From assembly GCA_050008465.1 (NCBI GenBank), contig JBEKMO010000009.1, positions 55,075 to 119,074 of the forward strand: a DNA stretch of 64,000 nt, written 5' to 3'. Below are positions 25,172 to 33,489 of this stretch, piece by piece. Below the pieces are notes generated by a model. The model had not been told where the DNA came from, searched no databases, and worked only from the letters and a program-made list of their open reading frames with translations. This stretch comes from Fen-330 sp050008465 (lineage in GTDB: Bacteria > Acidobacteriota > Terriglobia > Bryobacterales > Bryobacteraceae). Position numbers and translations under genes: made by a program. The stretch's first letter is position 1, and the number at the start of each line of letters is the position of its first letter.

Positions 25172-25194
25172 TATAATCGGCAGGTCAACGGAGG
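25172..25194 (+). promoter_or_regulatory. -10 element and ribosome site for the ThuA gene
   Basis: TATAAT at 25172-25177 and GGAGG at 25190-25194, five bases before the ATG. A TTGACA at 25141 is too far (25 bases) to be the matching -35. Confidence 0.6.
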
Positions 25195-25199
25195 CCCGC

Positions 25200-26000
25200 A
25201 TGAAAACCAGACTCGTTCTCAGCCTGCTCGCGGCAAGCCTGCTCGCTGCGGCGCAGCAGCCGAAGCTCCAGGCGCTCATCGTCACCGGCCAGAACGGCCA
25301 CGACTGGCGCAGCGTGGAAGGGCCGCTGCGCAAGGCGCTCGAAGACACCGGGCGCTTCGAGGTGCGCGTCGTGGAGGAGTTCCGCGGGGCGGGGCCGGAG
25401 ACCCTGGCGCCCTACGACGTGGTCATCCTCAACTACTACGAGAAGAAGAAGCCCGAGCTGCGCTGGGGCGAGCGCGCGGACAAGGCCCTGCTGGATTACG
25501 TGCGGGCGGGCAAAGGCCTGGTGATTTACCACTTCTCGGTGGCGGCCTTCGAGGGCTGGACGGAGTACGAGAAGCTATGCGGGGGCAACTGGCGCCCCAA
25601 CAATGGGCATCATTCGGCGGCCCACGATTTCACGGTGGACATCAAGGACGCCGATCACCCCATCACCAAAGGTCTCAAAAAGTCCTTTCCGCAAGCCAAG
25701 GATGAACTCTACGCCAACCTGAAATGGCAGCCCGAGGGCGCCTACCACGTGCTGGCGACGGCCTATGACGACCACGCGCTCTACCAGGGCAAGGCGCGCC
25801 AGCCGATTCCAGGGCCGGGCCTGAACCAGCCCATGCTCTGGACAACCGGGTACGGGCAAGGGCGGGTCTTCGTCACTGTGCTCGGCCACGACGCCGCAGC
25901 CGTGAGCACCCCGGCCTTTGTCGCCACCTTCACCCGTGGCGCCGAGTGGGCAGCCACCGGCGCGGTGACGCTGCCGATCCCGCCGGAGATGGCACAGTAG
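25200..26000 (+). CDS. ThuA domain (trehalose-utilisation-type) secreted protein
   Basis: A 266-residue protein with a signal peptide (MKTRLVLSLLAASLLAA). The ThuA/class-I glutamine-amidotransferase-like fold has LQALIVTGQNGHDWRSVEGP, VILNYYEKKKPELRWG, GLVIYHFSVAAFEGWTEYEK and PMLWTTGYGQGRVFVTVLGH. ThuA proteins are linked to sugar catabolism, and exported versions are abundant in Acidobacteria and Planctomycetes, with no settled activity. A -10 TATAAT and GGAGG support the ATG at 25200. Its last 249 bases recur in diverged form at 29358-29596, on the far side of the TIR operon. Confidence 0.88.
   Translation: MKTRLVLSLLAASLLAAAQQPKLQALIVTGQNGHDWRSVEGPLRKALEDTGRFEVRVVEEFRGAGPETLAPYDVVILNYYEKKKPELRWGERADKALLDYVRAGKGLVIYHFSVAAFEGWTEYEKLCGGNWRPNNGHHSAAHDFTVDIKDADHPITKGLKKSFPQAKDELYANLKWQPEGAYHVLATAYDDHALYQGKARQPIPGPGLNQPMLWTTGYGQGRVFVTVLGHDAAAVSTPAFVATFTRGAEWAATGAVTLPIPPEMAQ
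25749..25997 (+). repeat. Direct repeat copy 1: 3' end of thuA
   Basis: Matches 29358-29596 with one 10-bp gap and about 20 substitutions over the last 217 aligned bases, counted by eye, mostly at third codon positions. Confidence 0.8.
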
Positions 26001-26448
26001 GGGCACTAGCCCGGGGCGTTGCGTGGCGTGAGCCCGCGGGGATGCCGGCGGAGGCCGGCGGTTGGTTGGGGGATGGGATGTTATCGATAGTAGTTAGGAC
26101 ATTCGGCGTCAAGCGGCCCCAGGAGGACAGCTTCCCAAACCGGCATTCACATCCGCAATAATAAGAAAACAAACAGGCTGCAGAATCCCTGACTCCATTG
26201 AGTCTCCATCGGAAGGGTCCGGCAAGACCAAACAATTCTGACCCTTTCTGATTCGGACTGCCGGCCAAGCTGAACGTCACAGGGCGCAGCAATCCCGGTT
26301 GGCCACTGACGTGCTGGAGGTGATCCCCCTGGGCGCGTCGCGCCCGGCGGGATCATTGCCCATGGCACCGTCCGCCGTCAGGGGAGAAAATCAACTTCCC
26401 CATAGCTCGCAACTGCCTCCGTCCAAACGCGGTATTCTTGATGGAACA
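26001..26448. other. Intergenic left flank of the TIR island
   Basis: About 450 bases between thuA and the pentapeptide gene. I see no convincing gene. A short palindrome GCCGGCGGAGGCCGGC lies near 26045. TATTCT at 26433-26438 may be a -10 element for the operon. Confidence 0.4.
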
Positions 26449-27117
26449 ATGGCCAATCCAGAACATGTCGCCATCATTAAGATGGGTACTGAGGTGTGGA
26501 ATCGATGGAGGTCGGCGACCCGATGGAAGTCTAACGATCCCCACGTCCCCGATCTGAGCGGAGCGAATCTCAGCGGCCTGGACATCTCCGGTGCAGACTT
26601 GGAAGAAGTTAACCTCCGGGAAGCGGACCTTAGCAACACGAATCTGAGTAAAGCGTTCCTTGGAGCAGGGCTACGGGTAAGGCGTGCGTCGCCCGGAGAA
26701 GTGACTCTTCAAGGGAGACCAGGAGGAGAAGTCGTCTTCGAGGCTGGCTTCACGCTTGAGGTTTCGCCGGAATCCGGCGGTGCCGACTTGGGAGGAGCGA
26801 ACCTCCGACACGCCGATCTCTCTGGAGCGGAGCTGTGCGCAGCGAATCTATACGGAGCGGATCTCACCGGAGCCAAACTATCGGATGCAGCGTTTTCCGC
26901 GTCCACTGTGTGGCCAGACGGGTACGAACCCATCGCGCATGGGGCTATCCCCCTCTTGAAAAGCTTCAATATCGCGTTCGATGAAGCACTGTCGCCCGAA
27001 CAGGCTCGGGCGACATTGGTTGCTTTGGCAGATTATTACCGTGCGTGTGGAGGGCTTGGTTTTCGCGTTCACTTTGAGCTTGACGATGTACTTGTGAGGG
27101 AGCCAGTCCATGCCTGA
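26449..27117 (+). CDS. Pentapeptide-repeat protein
   Basis: A 222-residue protein. It starts MANPEHVAIIKMGTEVWNRW, the usual lead-in of bacterial pentapeptide proteins, followed by two blocks of A(D/N)LXX repeats (about residues 32-70: SGANLSGLDISGADLEEVNL; and about 105-150: GADLGGANLRHADLSGAELC, LYGADLTGAKLSDA) forming a right-handed quadrilateral helix. The C-terminal 65 residues are not repeats. Such proteins can mimic DNA or act as scaffolds, and they occur in several defence operons. The stop overlaps the next start by 8 bases. The ATG at 26449 is preferred over a frame extension to 26299. Confidence 0.88.
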   Translation: MANPEHVAIIKMGTEVWNRWRSATRWKSNDPHVPDLSGANLSGLDISGADLEEVNLREADLSNTNLSKAFLGAGLRVRRASPGEVTLQGRPGGEVVFEAGFTLEVSPESGGADLGGANLRHADLSGAELCAANLYGADLTGAKLSDAAFSASTVWPDGYEPIAHGAIPLLKSFNIAFDEALSPEQARATLVALADYYRACGGLGFRVHFELDDVLVREPVHA

Positions 27118-27676
27118 TGGTCCCAGCCTCCTTACGCGGATTGTCGCATCCATTCGTGCTCTTCTCCCGAGTGATTGGTTCGGTCGAGCTGGCCAACGTT
27201 TCCGCGACGCCACCCAGGCTGTCTCTGATTTCGCCGAAGAACACCATCTGCGCCCAAAGGACATTGCAGAAGAAGGAATCGAGCTCGGACGGCGCAAGCT
27301 GGAGGGACTCGCTAACCAAGAATATGCGACTGCACTGAAGGACTTTGCCGATGCCGAACAGAAGACAATAGAGACGGAGTTTCAAAGGCGATCACTCGAA
27401 AGCAAAGTTCGCAGGGAGGAGGCCCAGGCTCAGAAGGAAGAGGTTGAAGTCCGGCTCGCCGAACTCAAGGTCATTGAGGCCGAAGTTCAACTCCGTCAGA
27501 AACTAACGGAGGCCGGTGTCATCCTATACCGGGACAGTGCTGGAAATCTCACCGCTCTGTCGTTGCCGCCTAGCTGTGACCTAGTGCGCCCAGCTGAGCG
27601 ACGGCTCATTGAGGCTCGGCAAGACGCAGGTGCGTTGGATGATCCGCATCAGCCCAGCTCTTCGGCTGAGGATTAG
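27110..27676 (+). CDS. Coiled-coil protein of the TIR operon, unknown
   Basis: A 188-residue protein, not recognised. A short hydrophobic amphipathic start (LLTRIVASIRALLPSDWF) is followed by a long charged coiled coil (about 60-148; EQKTIETEFQRRSLESKVRR, EEVEVRLAELKVIEAEVQLR), then a small tail (LYRDSAGNLTALSLPPS). It overlaps the pentapeptide gene by 8 bases and precedes the TIR gene by 69. It may be an oligomerising adaptor between the pentapeptide protein and the TIR protein, which is inference from gene order alone. Confidence 0.7.
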   Translation: MPDGPSLLTRIVASIRALLPSDWFGRAGQRFRDATQAVSDFAEEHHLRPKDIAEEGIELGRRKLEGLANQEYATALKDFADAEQKTIETEFQRRSLESKVRREEAQAQKEEVEVRLAELKVIEAEVQLRQKLTEAGVILYRDSAGNLTALSLPPSCDLVRPAERRLIEARQDAGALDDPHQPSSSAED

Positions 27677-27745
27677 CGAGAGCACCTGTCCCGCGAGGCT
27701 CCGAGATTAGGAGGCAACCCGTCGGCCTAAGCCAAACAGGAGGGT

Positions 27746-28819
27746 ATGGGGAAGAAGCTATCGTACCGACGACCAAAGTCCTTCGAATATGACGTATGCC
27801 TCTCCTTCGCCGGGGAGAACAGGGACTTCGTTGAGGATGTTGCCAAGGCCCTCGCCGCTCGCGGAGTTCGCGTTTTCTATGACGAATACGAGCAGGTTCA
27901 GCTTTGGGGCAAGGACCTTTTCCAGCACCTGAGCTATGTCTACGAACACGCCGCACGTTTTTGTGTTGTGTTTGTATCTCGACAATATGCCGCCAAGGTC
28001 TGGCCAACCCATGAGCTCCGAAGCGCCCAGGCAAGGGCATTCACTGCCCATGCCGAGTACATCCTCCCGGCTCGGTTCGATGACACGGATCTTCCGGGTC
28101 TTCATCGGACCATCGGCAGTGTCGACCTGCGACACACGAACCCTGGCCGGTTGGCCCAGATGATCGTCGCCAAGGTCGGTGCAGGCCCCCGCGAGCCGTA
28201 CTTCCCCCCAGTTCCCGATCTGCTCTACGAGGCGCTCGGCGCCAAGGCGGAGCGACGCAAAGATCATGTTCGTGAGGCCGCGTATTGGTTCTTCAACTCC
28301 CTAACCCGCATGACGAAACAGGAGCGGCGGGTCCTGTTCCTCCTTTTTACAGTTGGCTGTAAGGCAGAACTGCCAGAGAACGTTCACGTCAGCGTCGACT
28401 TGTTGCGCCGGCTCACCGGTTATCCTGTGACACGCCTCAAGGCGATCCTCGGTGCCCTCAGCTCGTTGGGATACTCATGCCGTGTCGCGCAAGCCGAACA
28501 CGAACCTGACGAACTGGGTAGCTCCGACTACTTCTACATCGAGTGGGCTCCTCTGAAGGTCGGCCTGGAGGGCAACCATACCAAGGTGGCAGATGCGGTG
28601 ATCAAGCTCGCAACCGCCGGGTACTGCGAAGAGCATGCCATGGAGAGCCTCGAACGGCTCGACTTCTCTGCCCTATCCTCGGTCTCAATTACTCGACTCA
28701 CCAGCGCGGCTCAGTGCCAACACGTCGCGAAGACGCCTGCCAAGCGGCGCCTACACCCGGCGCACCAACGTCCACGTCCGGCTGATGCGCCGAGACATCA
28801 CGGCAAGGGGAATGACTAG
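27746..28819 (+). CDS. TIR-domain protein with C-terminal winged-helix-like region
   Basis: A 357-residue protein. The TIR domain (about 14-145) shows EYDVCLSFAGENRDFVEDVA, GVRVFYDEYEQVQLWGKDL, CVVFVSRQYAAKVWPTHELR (with the Glu that is catalytic in TIR NADases) and EYILPARFDDTDLPG. The second half (about 185-310) resembles a helical winged-helix unit (TKQERRVLFLLFTVGC, LLRRLTGYPVTRLKAILGAL). The last 40 basic residues are low-complexity and may not be structured. Bacterial TIR proteins often degrade NAD+ or make cyclic ADP-ribose signals during phage defence. That activity here is inference. AGGAGG lies just before the ATG. Confidence 0.85.
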   Translation: MGKKLSYRRPKSFEYDVCLSFAGENRDFVEDVAKALAARGVRVFYDEYEQVQLWGKDLFQHLSYVYEHAARFCVVFVSRQYAAKVWPTHELRSAQARAFTAHAEYILPARFDDTDLPGLHRTIGSVDLRHTNPGRLAQMIVAKVGAGPREPYFPPVPDLLYEALGAKAERRKDHVREAAYWFFNSLTRMTKQERRVLFLLFTVGCKAELPENVHVSVDLLRRLTGYPVTRLKAILGALSSLGYSCRVAQAEHEPDELGSSDYFYIEWAPLKVGLEGNHTKVADAVIKLATAGYCEEHAMESLERLDFSALSSVSITRLTSAAQCQHVAKTPAKRRLHPAHQRPRPADAPRHHGKGND

Positions 28820-29279
28820 TAACGCGGACCGATTAAGCAAAGGCCGTGCAGTCGTCGCGCGCACCTACTACGTCATTTGGAATGACTGGTTTGGTGCGAT
28901 GGGGATTTCCCGAGCGAGTCTTTGTCTCACTCACGAGTGCACGGCTTCGGGCTATCGCCCCGGACAAGATGAGCTGCACCTCAACCTTCCCGAGGGCAAT
29001 GTAGAAGAAGCTTCAGATGATGCTGGGACGAACCACGACATTCCGCCGCCTCCTGGTATTGGCTGGCCGGCGTGGAAGCGCGAACTGGTTCATGAGCTCC
29101 TGCACGAATACCAACACAAGGTCGTGGCTGGGAGGGCTTCGCCCGGGGGCGCGGCCCTACAGGCCAAGCACCGAGGCTGCTTTGACGACACCGGTCACGG
29201 CGCGGATTTCTTCACCGCCATTCAGGAGAAGGCTTCATACTTTGGCGTCAGCCCAGAGGCTCTTATTGCCAACCTGTGA
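28812..29279 (+). CDS. SprT-like zinc metallopeptidase of the TIR operon
   Basis: A 155-residue protein overlapping the TIR stop by 8 bases. The region ELVHELLHEYQHKV contains HExxH with the catalytic Glu (residues HELLH), and DTGHGADFFTAI downstream supplies a third His (HG..F), as in SprT/WSS1-type minimal metallopeptidases. The remaining residues show no known domain. As the last gene of the operon it could process a partner or an invader protein. GGGGA lies just before ATG 28812. An open frame extends upstream to 28635, but that part is a shadow of the TIR gene. Confidence 0.72.
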   Translation: MTSNADRLSKGRAVVARTYYVIWNDWFGAMGISRASLCLTHECTASGYRPGQDELHLNLPEGNVEEASDDAGTNHDIPPPPGIGWPAWKRELVHELLHEYQHKVVAGRASPGGAALQAKHRGCFDDTGHGADFFTAIQEKASYFGVSPEALIANL

Positions 29280-29357
29280 GGGGAGGGTCTCGACTGGGGC
29301 AGTTGCTGCAGAACCCCTTCGCACCGGCGGCCCACGTCAGGCGGTGGGGACCGAACC

Positions 29358-29635
29358 GTGCTGGCGACGGCCACGTCCGGTACCAGGGCAAAGCGCGCCA
29401 GCCGATTCCGGGGCCGGGCCTGAACCAGCCCATGCTCTGGACGACCGGCTACGGCCAAGGCCGGATCTTCGTTACAGTGCTCGGCCACGACGCCGCAGCC
29501 GTGAGTACGCCGGCTTTTGTCGCCACTTGCACCCGCGGCGCCGAGTGGGCGGCCACGGGCAACGTGACGCTGCCGATCCCGCCCGAGATGGCACAGCAGC
29601 GCCAAGAGCGCCGGAAGGGCCGCGTGCACCTTTGA
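29358..29635 (+). pseudogene. ThuA 3'-end fragment (right flank of the TIR island)
   Basis: Encodes the last 80 residues of a ThuA protein (ARQPIPGPGLNQPMLWTTGY, GQGRIFVTVLGHDAAAVSTP, NVTLPIPPEMAQ) with no start or catalytic part. Compared with the intact copy at 25200-26000, most changes are silent, so the copy diverged as functional coding DNA before being stranded. A 10-bp gap breaks its left edge. The stop has been lost, adding a short tail to 29635. Confidence 0.8.
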
Positions 29636-29728
29636 GGCGCGGGCTAGCTTGGGCTCAACCGTGGCGGCCGGGCTCGACTCAACCTGTAGGGCGCCGCGCG
29701 AATCCGCCGGCTCGCTCGTGGCGGTAGA

Positions 29729-29959
29729 ATGGGGCTAATGACGCGCAAGGTCAGTGTCGTGATCGAGCAGGACGAGCACGGATGTTACGCTTGGTGCCCG
29801 GAATTGAAGGGATGCCAATCGCAGGGAAAGACGGTCGAGGAGGCCCTTGCCAATATCCGTGAGGCGATTGAGCTGTTCCTGGAGACCCTGACCGATGACG
29901 AGCGCTCGGCAGCGCTAAGCCACCAGATTCTTACCACAGCCGTCGAAGTTCATGCCTAA
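29729..29959 (+). CDS. hicB: HicB-type antitoxin
   Basis: A 73-76 residue HicB-like protein (VSVVIEQDEHGCYAWCPELK, GCQSQGKTVEEALANIREAI) with the usual RNase-H-like beta-beta-alpha start. Such antitoxins bind and silence the HicA mRNA interferase encoded next door. The start could be ATG 29729 or ATG 29738. Its stop overlaps the hicA start by 8 bases. The order hicB-hicA is less common than hicA-hicB but well known. Confidence 0.88.
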   Translation: MGLMTRKVSVVIEQDEHGCYAWCPELKGCQSQGKTVEEALANIREAIELFLETLTDDERSAALSHQILTTAVEVHA

Positions 29960-30173
29960 AGTGCCGCGCCTGACCGCCGGGCAGGCCGAAGCGATGCTGC
30001 TGCAAGCGGGCTTCGCTTGGTTGCGGTCCAAGGGTAGTCATCGGATCTACGAAAAGCGAGGCCGGAGGGTCGTGGTTCCGTTCCATAGCGGGGCCACGCT
30101 GCACCCGAAGGTCGTCAAGCAGCTCCTCGAAGCCATCGAGGAAACCTCGATCGAGCCGGCGCGTCCTGAGTAG
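29952..30173 (+). CDS. hicA: HicA-type mRNA interferase toxin
   Basis: A 73-residue dsRBD-like toxin that cleaves mRNA without help from ribosomes. It contains TAGQAEAMLLQAGFAWLRSK, then GSHRIYEKRGRRVVVPFHSG with the catalytic His in GSHRIY, and PKVVKQLLEAIEE. It looks intact, unlike the hicA at 8265-8494. It overlaps hicB, so toxin and antitoxin are translationally coupled. It lies just beyond the right flank of the TIR island and may belong to the same accessory block. Confidence 0.9.
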   Translation: MPKVPRLTAGQAEAMLLQAGFAWLRSKGSHRIYEKRGRRVVVPFHSGATLHPKVVKQLLEAIEETSIEPARPE

Positions 30174-30216
30174 CGCCGCAGCGCTCGGCAGACCGTCTGG
30201 CGTTGGCCTCGCGCTC

Positions 30217-31029
30217 CTACTGGCGCGATGGGGCGGCGAAGATGCCGGCCTGGTCCCACTTGGCGATGGTGTCCTGGACCAGGGCGGTCATCTTGTCGAC
30301 CACGGCTTTGAAGTAGGCGTCAGCTTTGGCTTGATCGAATTTCACGTAGCCCTGGCCGGGCTGGTAGAGAATGATCGGCGACGGGAATGGGTAGGCAGAC
30401 CAGCTACCGGGAGCGGGGCGCGGGGTGGCCAGAGAATCCTTGTACAACTCCGGGTGGACCAGCTTGGGGTCGATGGCCTGGATGAAGGCGGTCTCGTTCC
30501 AGCCGGCGTGGCCGCCGTCCTCGCCGAACACCTTCAGGGTGACATCGGAGCAGTACGTCCACCAGTTCACAACCAGGGTGCGAACTCGGTGCGCGCGGCC
30601 GGCGGATTCGGCGAGGTCGTTGAGGATGGCGGTCTGCGGGCCGCCGTGGCCGTTCAGGATGATGATGTTGCGGAAGCCGTTGCGGGCCAGGCCCGCGATC
30701 ACGTCGGCCATATAGGCGCGATAGGCGCTCTCGCTGATGGTGAACCCGCCGGCGTAGGCGTCGAGAGTGCCGGTGACGCCGTAGGGCACTACCGGCGCAA
30801 CCAGCGCGTTCACGCGCGGAGCCATCTGCCGTGCGATGGCCAGCGGAGCGACGGAGTCGGCGCCGTTGTTGATCGCGCCGTGGGCTTCCATGGTTCCGGT
30901 GGGCAGCAGCACCGTGCTGATCCTGGCGGGCACCAGGTCGCGGAACTCCATCCAGTTGAGGTCACCGAGCTCGCGCGAGGTCTGCGCGCCGACGAGCGAA
31001 GCGAACAGCAAGGCAAGTGCAAGTCGCAT
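30217..31029 (-). CDS. Creatininase-family amidohydrolase, exported
   Basis: A 270-residue creatininase/MftE-type fold with a signal peptide (MRLALALLFASLVGAQ). It includes LLPTGTMEAHG and GADS near the start (metal ligands Glu, His and Asp), ILNGHGGPQTAILNDLA (His) and GGHAGWNETAFIQAIDP (Glu). The family hydrolyses creatinine or formamide-like amides or trims mycofactocin precursor. The signal peptide suggests a periplasmic acidobacterial variant of unknown substrate. It is separated by 10 bp from the downstream-coordinate KdpD-like gene in the same direction. Confidence 0.85.
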   Translation of the reverse strand: MRLALALLFASLVGAQTSRELGDLNWMEFRDLVPARISTVLLPTGTMEAHGAINNGADSVAPLAIARQMAPRVNALVAPVVPYGVTGTLDAYAGGFTISESAYRAYMADVIAGLARNGFRNIIILNGHGGPQTAILNDLAESAGRAHRVRTLVVNWWTYCSDVTLKVFGEDGGHAGWNETAFIQAIDPKLVHPELYKDSLATPRPAPGSWSAYPFPSPIILYQPGQGYVKFDQAKADAYFKAVVDKMTALVQDTIAKWDQAGIFAAPSRQ

Positions 31030-31039
31030 GGAAGATAGG

Positions 31040-32179
31040 TTACTCCCGTTGCGGGCCGGGCGCAGTGGGTGAGGCGCGCCGTTCGGCCACGATGATCAGC
31101 CGCAGGTCGGGGGCCAAGCGGACGATCTGGTGCACCGGGTTGGTGCTAAAGAGGCGCTGCCAGGGCGTATACCGGGGACGGGCAATGTAGATCTGAGTCA
31201 CCTTGCTCATGCGGGCAAAATCAACCAGGCTCTCCGCCTCGCGGTCGCCCTCGATCACCCGGGTCTCGATATGGAGATCGCGCGCGAAGCGCAGGTGCTT
31301 CTCGATGGCCTCACTCGCTTCCGGACCGAGCCGCGAGGAAGTCGAGCGCACATGCACGGCCAGACAGCCCGCCTGGAGGAACTCGGCGATGCGCCACGCC
31401 CGCCGGATCAGGTTGGCGGTTTCGGGATGGGAGGTGATGTGAACCAGAATCCGTTCCGCGGGCTCGCCTTCCGTCGCGCCGGTGCGAGCGGAGCGCCAGA
31501 ATTGATCGGGATCGACTTCACGGATCTCCACCTCGTGCGCGGTCTGCCGGAGCGCCATCTCCCGCAACGCGACCAGGTTCGATTCCCGGAAGAAGTTCTC
31601 GAGCGCCCGGGACGCCTTGTCGGGGGCGTAGACAACCCCGCGCTCCATCCGGTTCAGCAGCGCCCGCGGCGTAAGGTCGATCATGACCACCTGGTCCGCC
31701 TGCTTGACGACCCAATCGGGCACCGTTTCCCTCACATGAACCCCGGTCATCTGGAAGACCTGGTCGTTCAGGCTTTCCAGATGCTGAACGTTCATGGTGG
31801 TCACCACGTCGATGCCCGCATCGAGCAGTCTGAGGACGTCTTCCCAGCGCTTGGCGTGTTCGGACCCGGGCACGTTGGTGTGAGCGAATTCATCCACCAG
31901 GCAGACCCGCGGATGCCGGCGGAGGACCGCCTCGGTGTCCATCTCCTCGAACACGGCCCCGCGGTACTCGATCTGGCGGCGCGGAACGGCTTGCAAGCCC
32001 TCGGCCTTGGCAATCGTCTGTTGCCGGCCGTGCGATTCGAAGTAGCCGATGACCACATCGACGCCGGCGGCTTTGAGCTGCTGCCCCTCCTCGAGCATCT
32101 GGTAGGTCTTGCCGACGCCGGCTGCGTAACCGAGGAGAACCTTCAGCTTCCCTTTCGCGGCGGAGCCGTCATCGCCCAT
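31040..32179 (-). CDS. KdpD N-terminal domain/USP protein (first copy), no kinase
   Basis: A 379-residue protein corresponding to the cytoplasmic sensor part of KdpD. The KdpD domain (about 10-220) has Walker-A-like LLGYAAGVGKTYQMLEEG, DVVIGYFESHGR, VDEFAHTNVPGS and TTMNVQHLESLN. A universal-stress-protein domain (about 245-370) follows. No membrane helices, HisKA or HATPase are present. By analogy to KdpD it should sense K+ or ATP or cyclic-di-AMP and feed the separate kinase at 40731-42182. It is the second of two such genes after the porin-like gene. Confidence 0.88.
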   Translation of the reverse strand: MGDDGSAAKGKLKVLLGYAAGVGKTYQMLEEGQQLKAAGVDVVIGYFESHGRQQTIAKAEGLQAVPRRQIEYRGAVFEEMDTEAVLRRHPRVCLVDEFAHTNVPGSEHAKRWEDVLRLLDAGIDVVTTMNVQHLESLNDQVFQMTGVHVRETVPDWVVKQADQVVMIDLTPRALLNRMERGVVYAPDKASRALENFFRESNLVALREMALRQTAHEVEIREVDPDQFWRSARTGATEGEPAERILVHITSHPETANLIRRAWRIAEFLQAGCLAVHVRSTSSRLGPEASEAIEKHLRFARDLHIETRVIEGDREAESLVDFARMSKVTQIYIARPRYTPWQRLFSTNPVHQIVRLAPDLRLIIVAERRASPTAPGPQRE

Positions 32180-32218
32180 GGCATGCCTCACAGGCTGCTG
32201 AAAAAGCGTTCGAAGGGA

Positions 32219-32256
32219 CCGCTCCCTCGCGGTCGCGGCTCGGAACTGAGCCGCGC
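32219..32256. repeat. Dispersed repeat, copy A
   Basis: CCGCTCCCTCGCGGTCGCGG followed by CTCGGAACTGAGCCGCG. It is shared with 33452-33488 and 43561-43590. Confidence 0.85.
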
Positions 32257-32295
32257 GCGTGAGCAAGCGGTTGCCGGACCTTCCCGGGCGCCACG

Positions 32296-33420
32296 TCAAT
32301 GCGGGAAGATGCAGACATCGATGCCCTCGGCGTTTCGTATGAGATGGTCCACCGGGTTGCCGAACAGGCGGCTCCACCAGCTCTTCCGCAGGCTGTGGCC
32401 GATGAAGATGTGGGTGATCTTCTTCTCGCGCGCAAACCGGAGGATGGCCTCCATCGGGTCGTCGGAGGCCAGGACCTCGACGATCGCGCCGGCCTCGCGG
32501 GCACGCTCGAGCCGCGCATCGAGCGCCGCTTTGTCGCCCGGACTCAACGAAGTCTGCTGGACATAGATGGCGTACAACTCACCGGAGAACCGGCGCGCGA
32601 TCCGAGCGCCCATGTCGATCATGGTCTCGAAGTTGGCGCGGGCCGTGAGGCAGACCAGCACGCGCTCCTGGGTGGAAAGCGGTTGTTCGATACCGTGGTC
32701 TTTCAGGTAGGCCGAAAGCTCGTGGTCCACGACCTCGGCCGCCACCAGCAAAGCCAGTTCGCGGAGCTGCGACAGGCGCCGGCGCTCGGCGGCCGCCGAT
32801 TGTGGGTCGGGCTGGCGGCCGACCCGTTCCAGCAACTGCTCGGCCGGCACGTCGACAATCTCAATCTCGTCGGCCAAAAGGATGAAGCTTCTGGGAACGG
32901 TCTCGGACACCCGCTTGCCCGTGATGCGTTCCACGCCGGCACGCAATTCCTCGATGTATTGCAGGTTGATCGAGGTGACTACGCTGATCCCGGCCGCGAG
33001 CAGTTGCTGAACATCCTGGTAGCGTTTGCGGTTGACGGCCTGCGGTGGGTTGTCCTGAGCCAGGCCATCGACGAGGCAGATCTGCGGACGGCGCCTGAGT
33101 ATCGCGGCGAGGTCGATCGCGTCTCTGCCGTTCTCGGAGATCAGCGGAGGAATGACCTCGAACAGCTCGACCAGGTGGTCCAGGGCAGGATCGCGCTTCC
33201 GCTGCAAGGCGCCGATGACCACATCCTCCCCCCTCTCCTTGCGGCGCCGTCCCTCGTCGAGCATGCGGAACGATTTTCCGACACCGGATGCATAGCCGAG
33301 GAAGACTTTGAGCCGGGCCCGATACTGCCGCGCTTCCTCGGCCTCGACCTGCTTCAGGAGTTGATCGGGATCAGGACGTTTTCCCGCGCTAGTGGCCACG
33401 GCCGATTGAGAGCCTTTCAC
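32296..33420 (-). CDS. KdpD N-terminal domain/USP protein (second copy), no kinase
   Basis: A 374-residue paralogue of the gene at 31040-32179. It has VFLGYASGVGKSFRMLDEGR (Walker-A-like), DVVIGALQRKRDPALDHLVE, LVDGLAQDNPPQAVNRKRYQ (D-G in place of the usual D-E-x-AHTN) and TSINLQYIEELRAGVERITG, then a USP domain (ASDDPMEAILRFAREKKITH, IGHSLRKSWW). The altered DEFAHTN motif suggests this copy has weakened nucleotide binding or a different ligand. Like its neighbour, it lacks a kinase. The two paralogues share a repeat-bearing spacer. Confidence 0.86.
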   Translation of the reverse strand: MKGSQSAVATSAGKRPDPDQLLKQVEAEEARQYRARLKVFLGYASGVGKSFRMLDEGRRRKERGEDVVIGALQRKRDPALDHLVELFEVIPPLISENGRDAIDLAAILRRRPQICLVDGLAQDNPPQAVNRKRYQDVQQLLAAGISVVTSINLQYIEELRAGVERITGKRVSETVPRSFILLADEIEIVDVPAEQLLERVGRQPDPQSAAAERRRLSQLRELALLVAAEVVDHELSAYLKDHGIEQPLSTQERVLVCLTARANFETMIDMGARIARRFSGELYAIYVQQTSLSPGDKAALDARLERAREAGAIVEVLASDDPMEAILRFAREKKITHIFIGHSLRKSWWSRLFGNPVDHLIRNAEGIDVCIFPH

Positions 33421-33451
33421 TCGCAGTCTAGCAACAACGTTACTTGTGGGT

Positions 33452-33488
33452 CCGCTCCCTCGCGGTCGCGGCTCGGAACCGCGCCGCG
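33452..33488. repeat. Dispersed repeat, copy B
   Basis: CCGCTCCCTCGCGGTCGCGG, then CTCGGAACCGCGCCGCG. It lies between a KdpD-like gene and the porin-like gene. Confidence 0.85.
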
Positions 33489-33489
33489 C

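Noticed and set aside
25141..25177. TTGACA with TATAAT before thuA as a full promoter
   Set aside because: The spacing is 25 bases, too long for a normal sigma-70 promoter. Only the -10 is kept.
25749..29596. thuA 3' repeats as an attachment site pair from a single integrase event
   Set aside because: No integrase is nearby and the copies differ at many silent positions, which does not fit a recent site-specific integration.
31040..33420. The two KdpD-like genes as one frameshifted KdpD
   Set aside because: Each has its own full KdpD domain plus USP, complete starts and stops, and different key residues, so they are separate paralogues.
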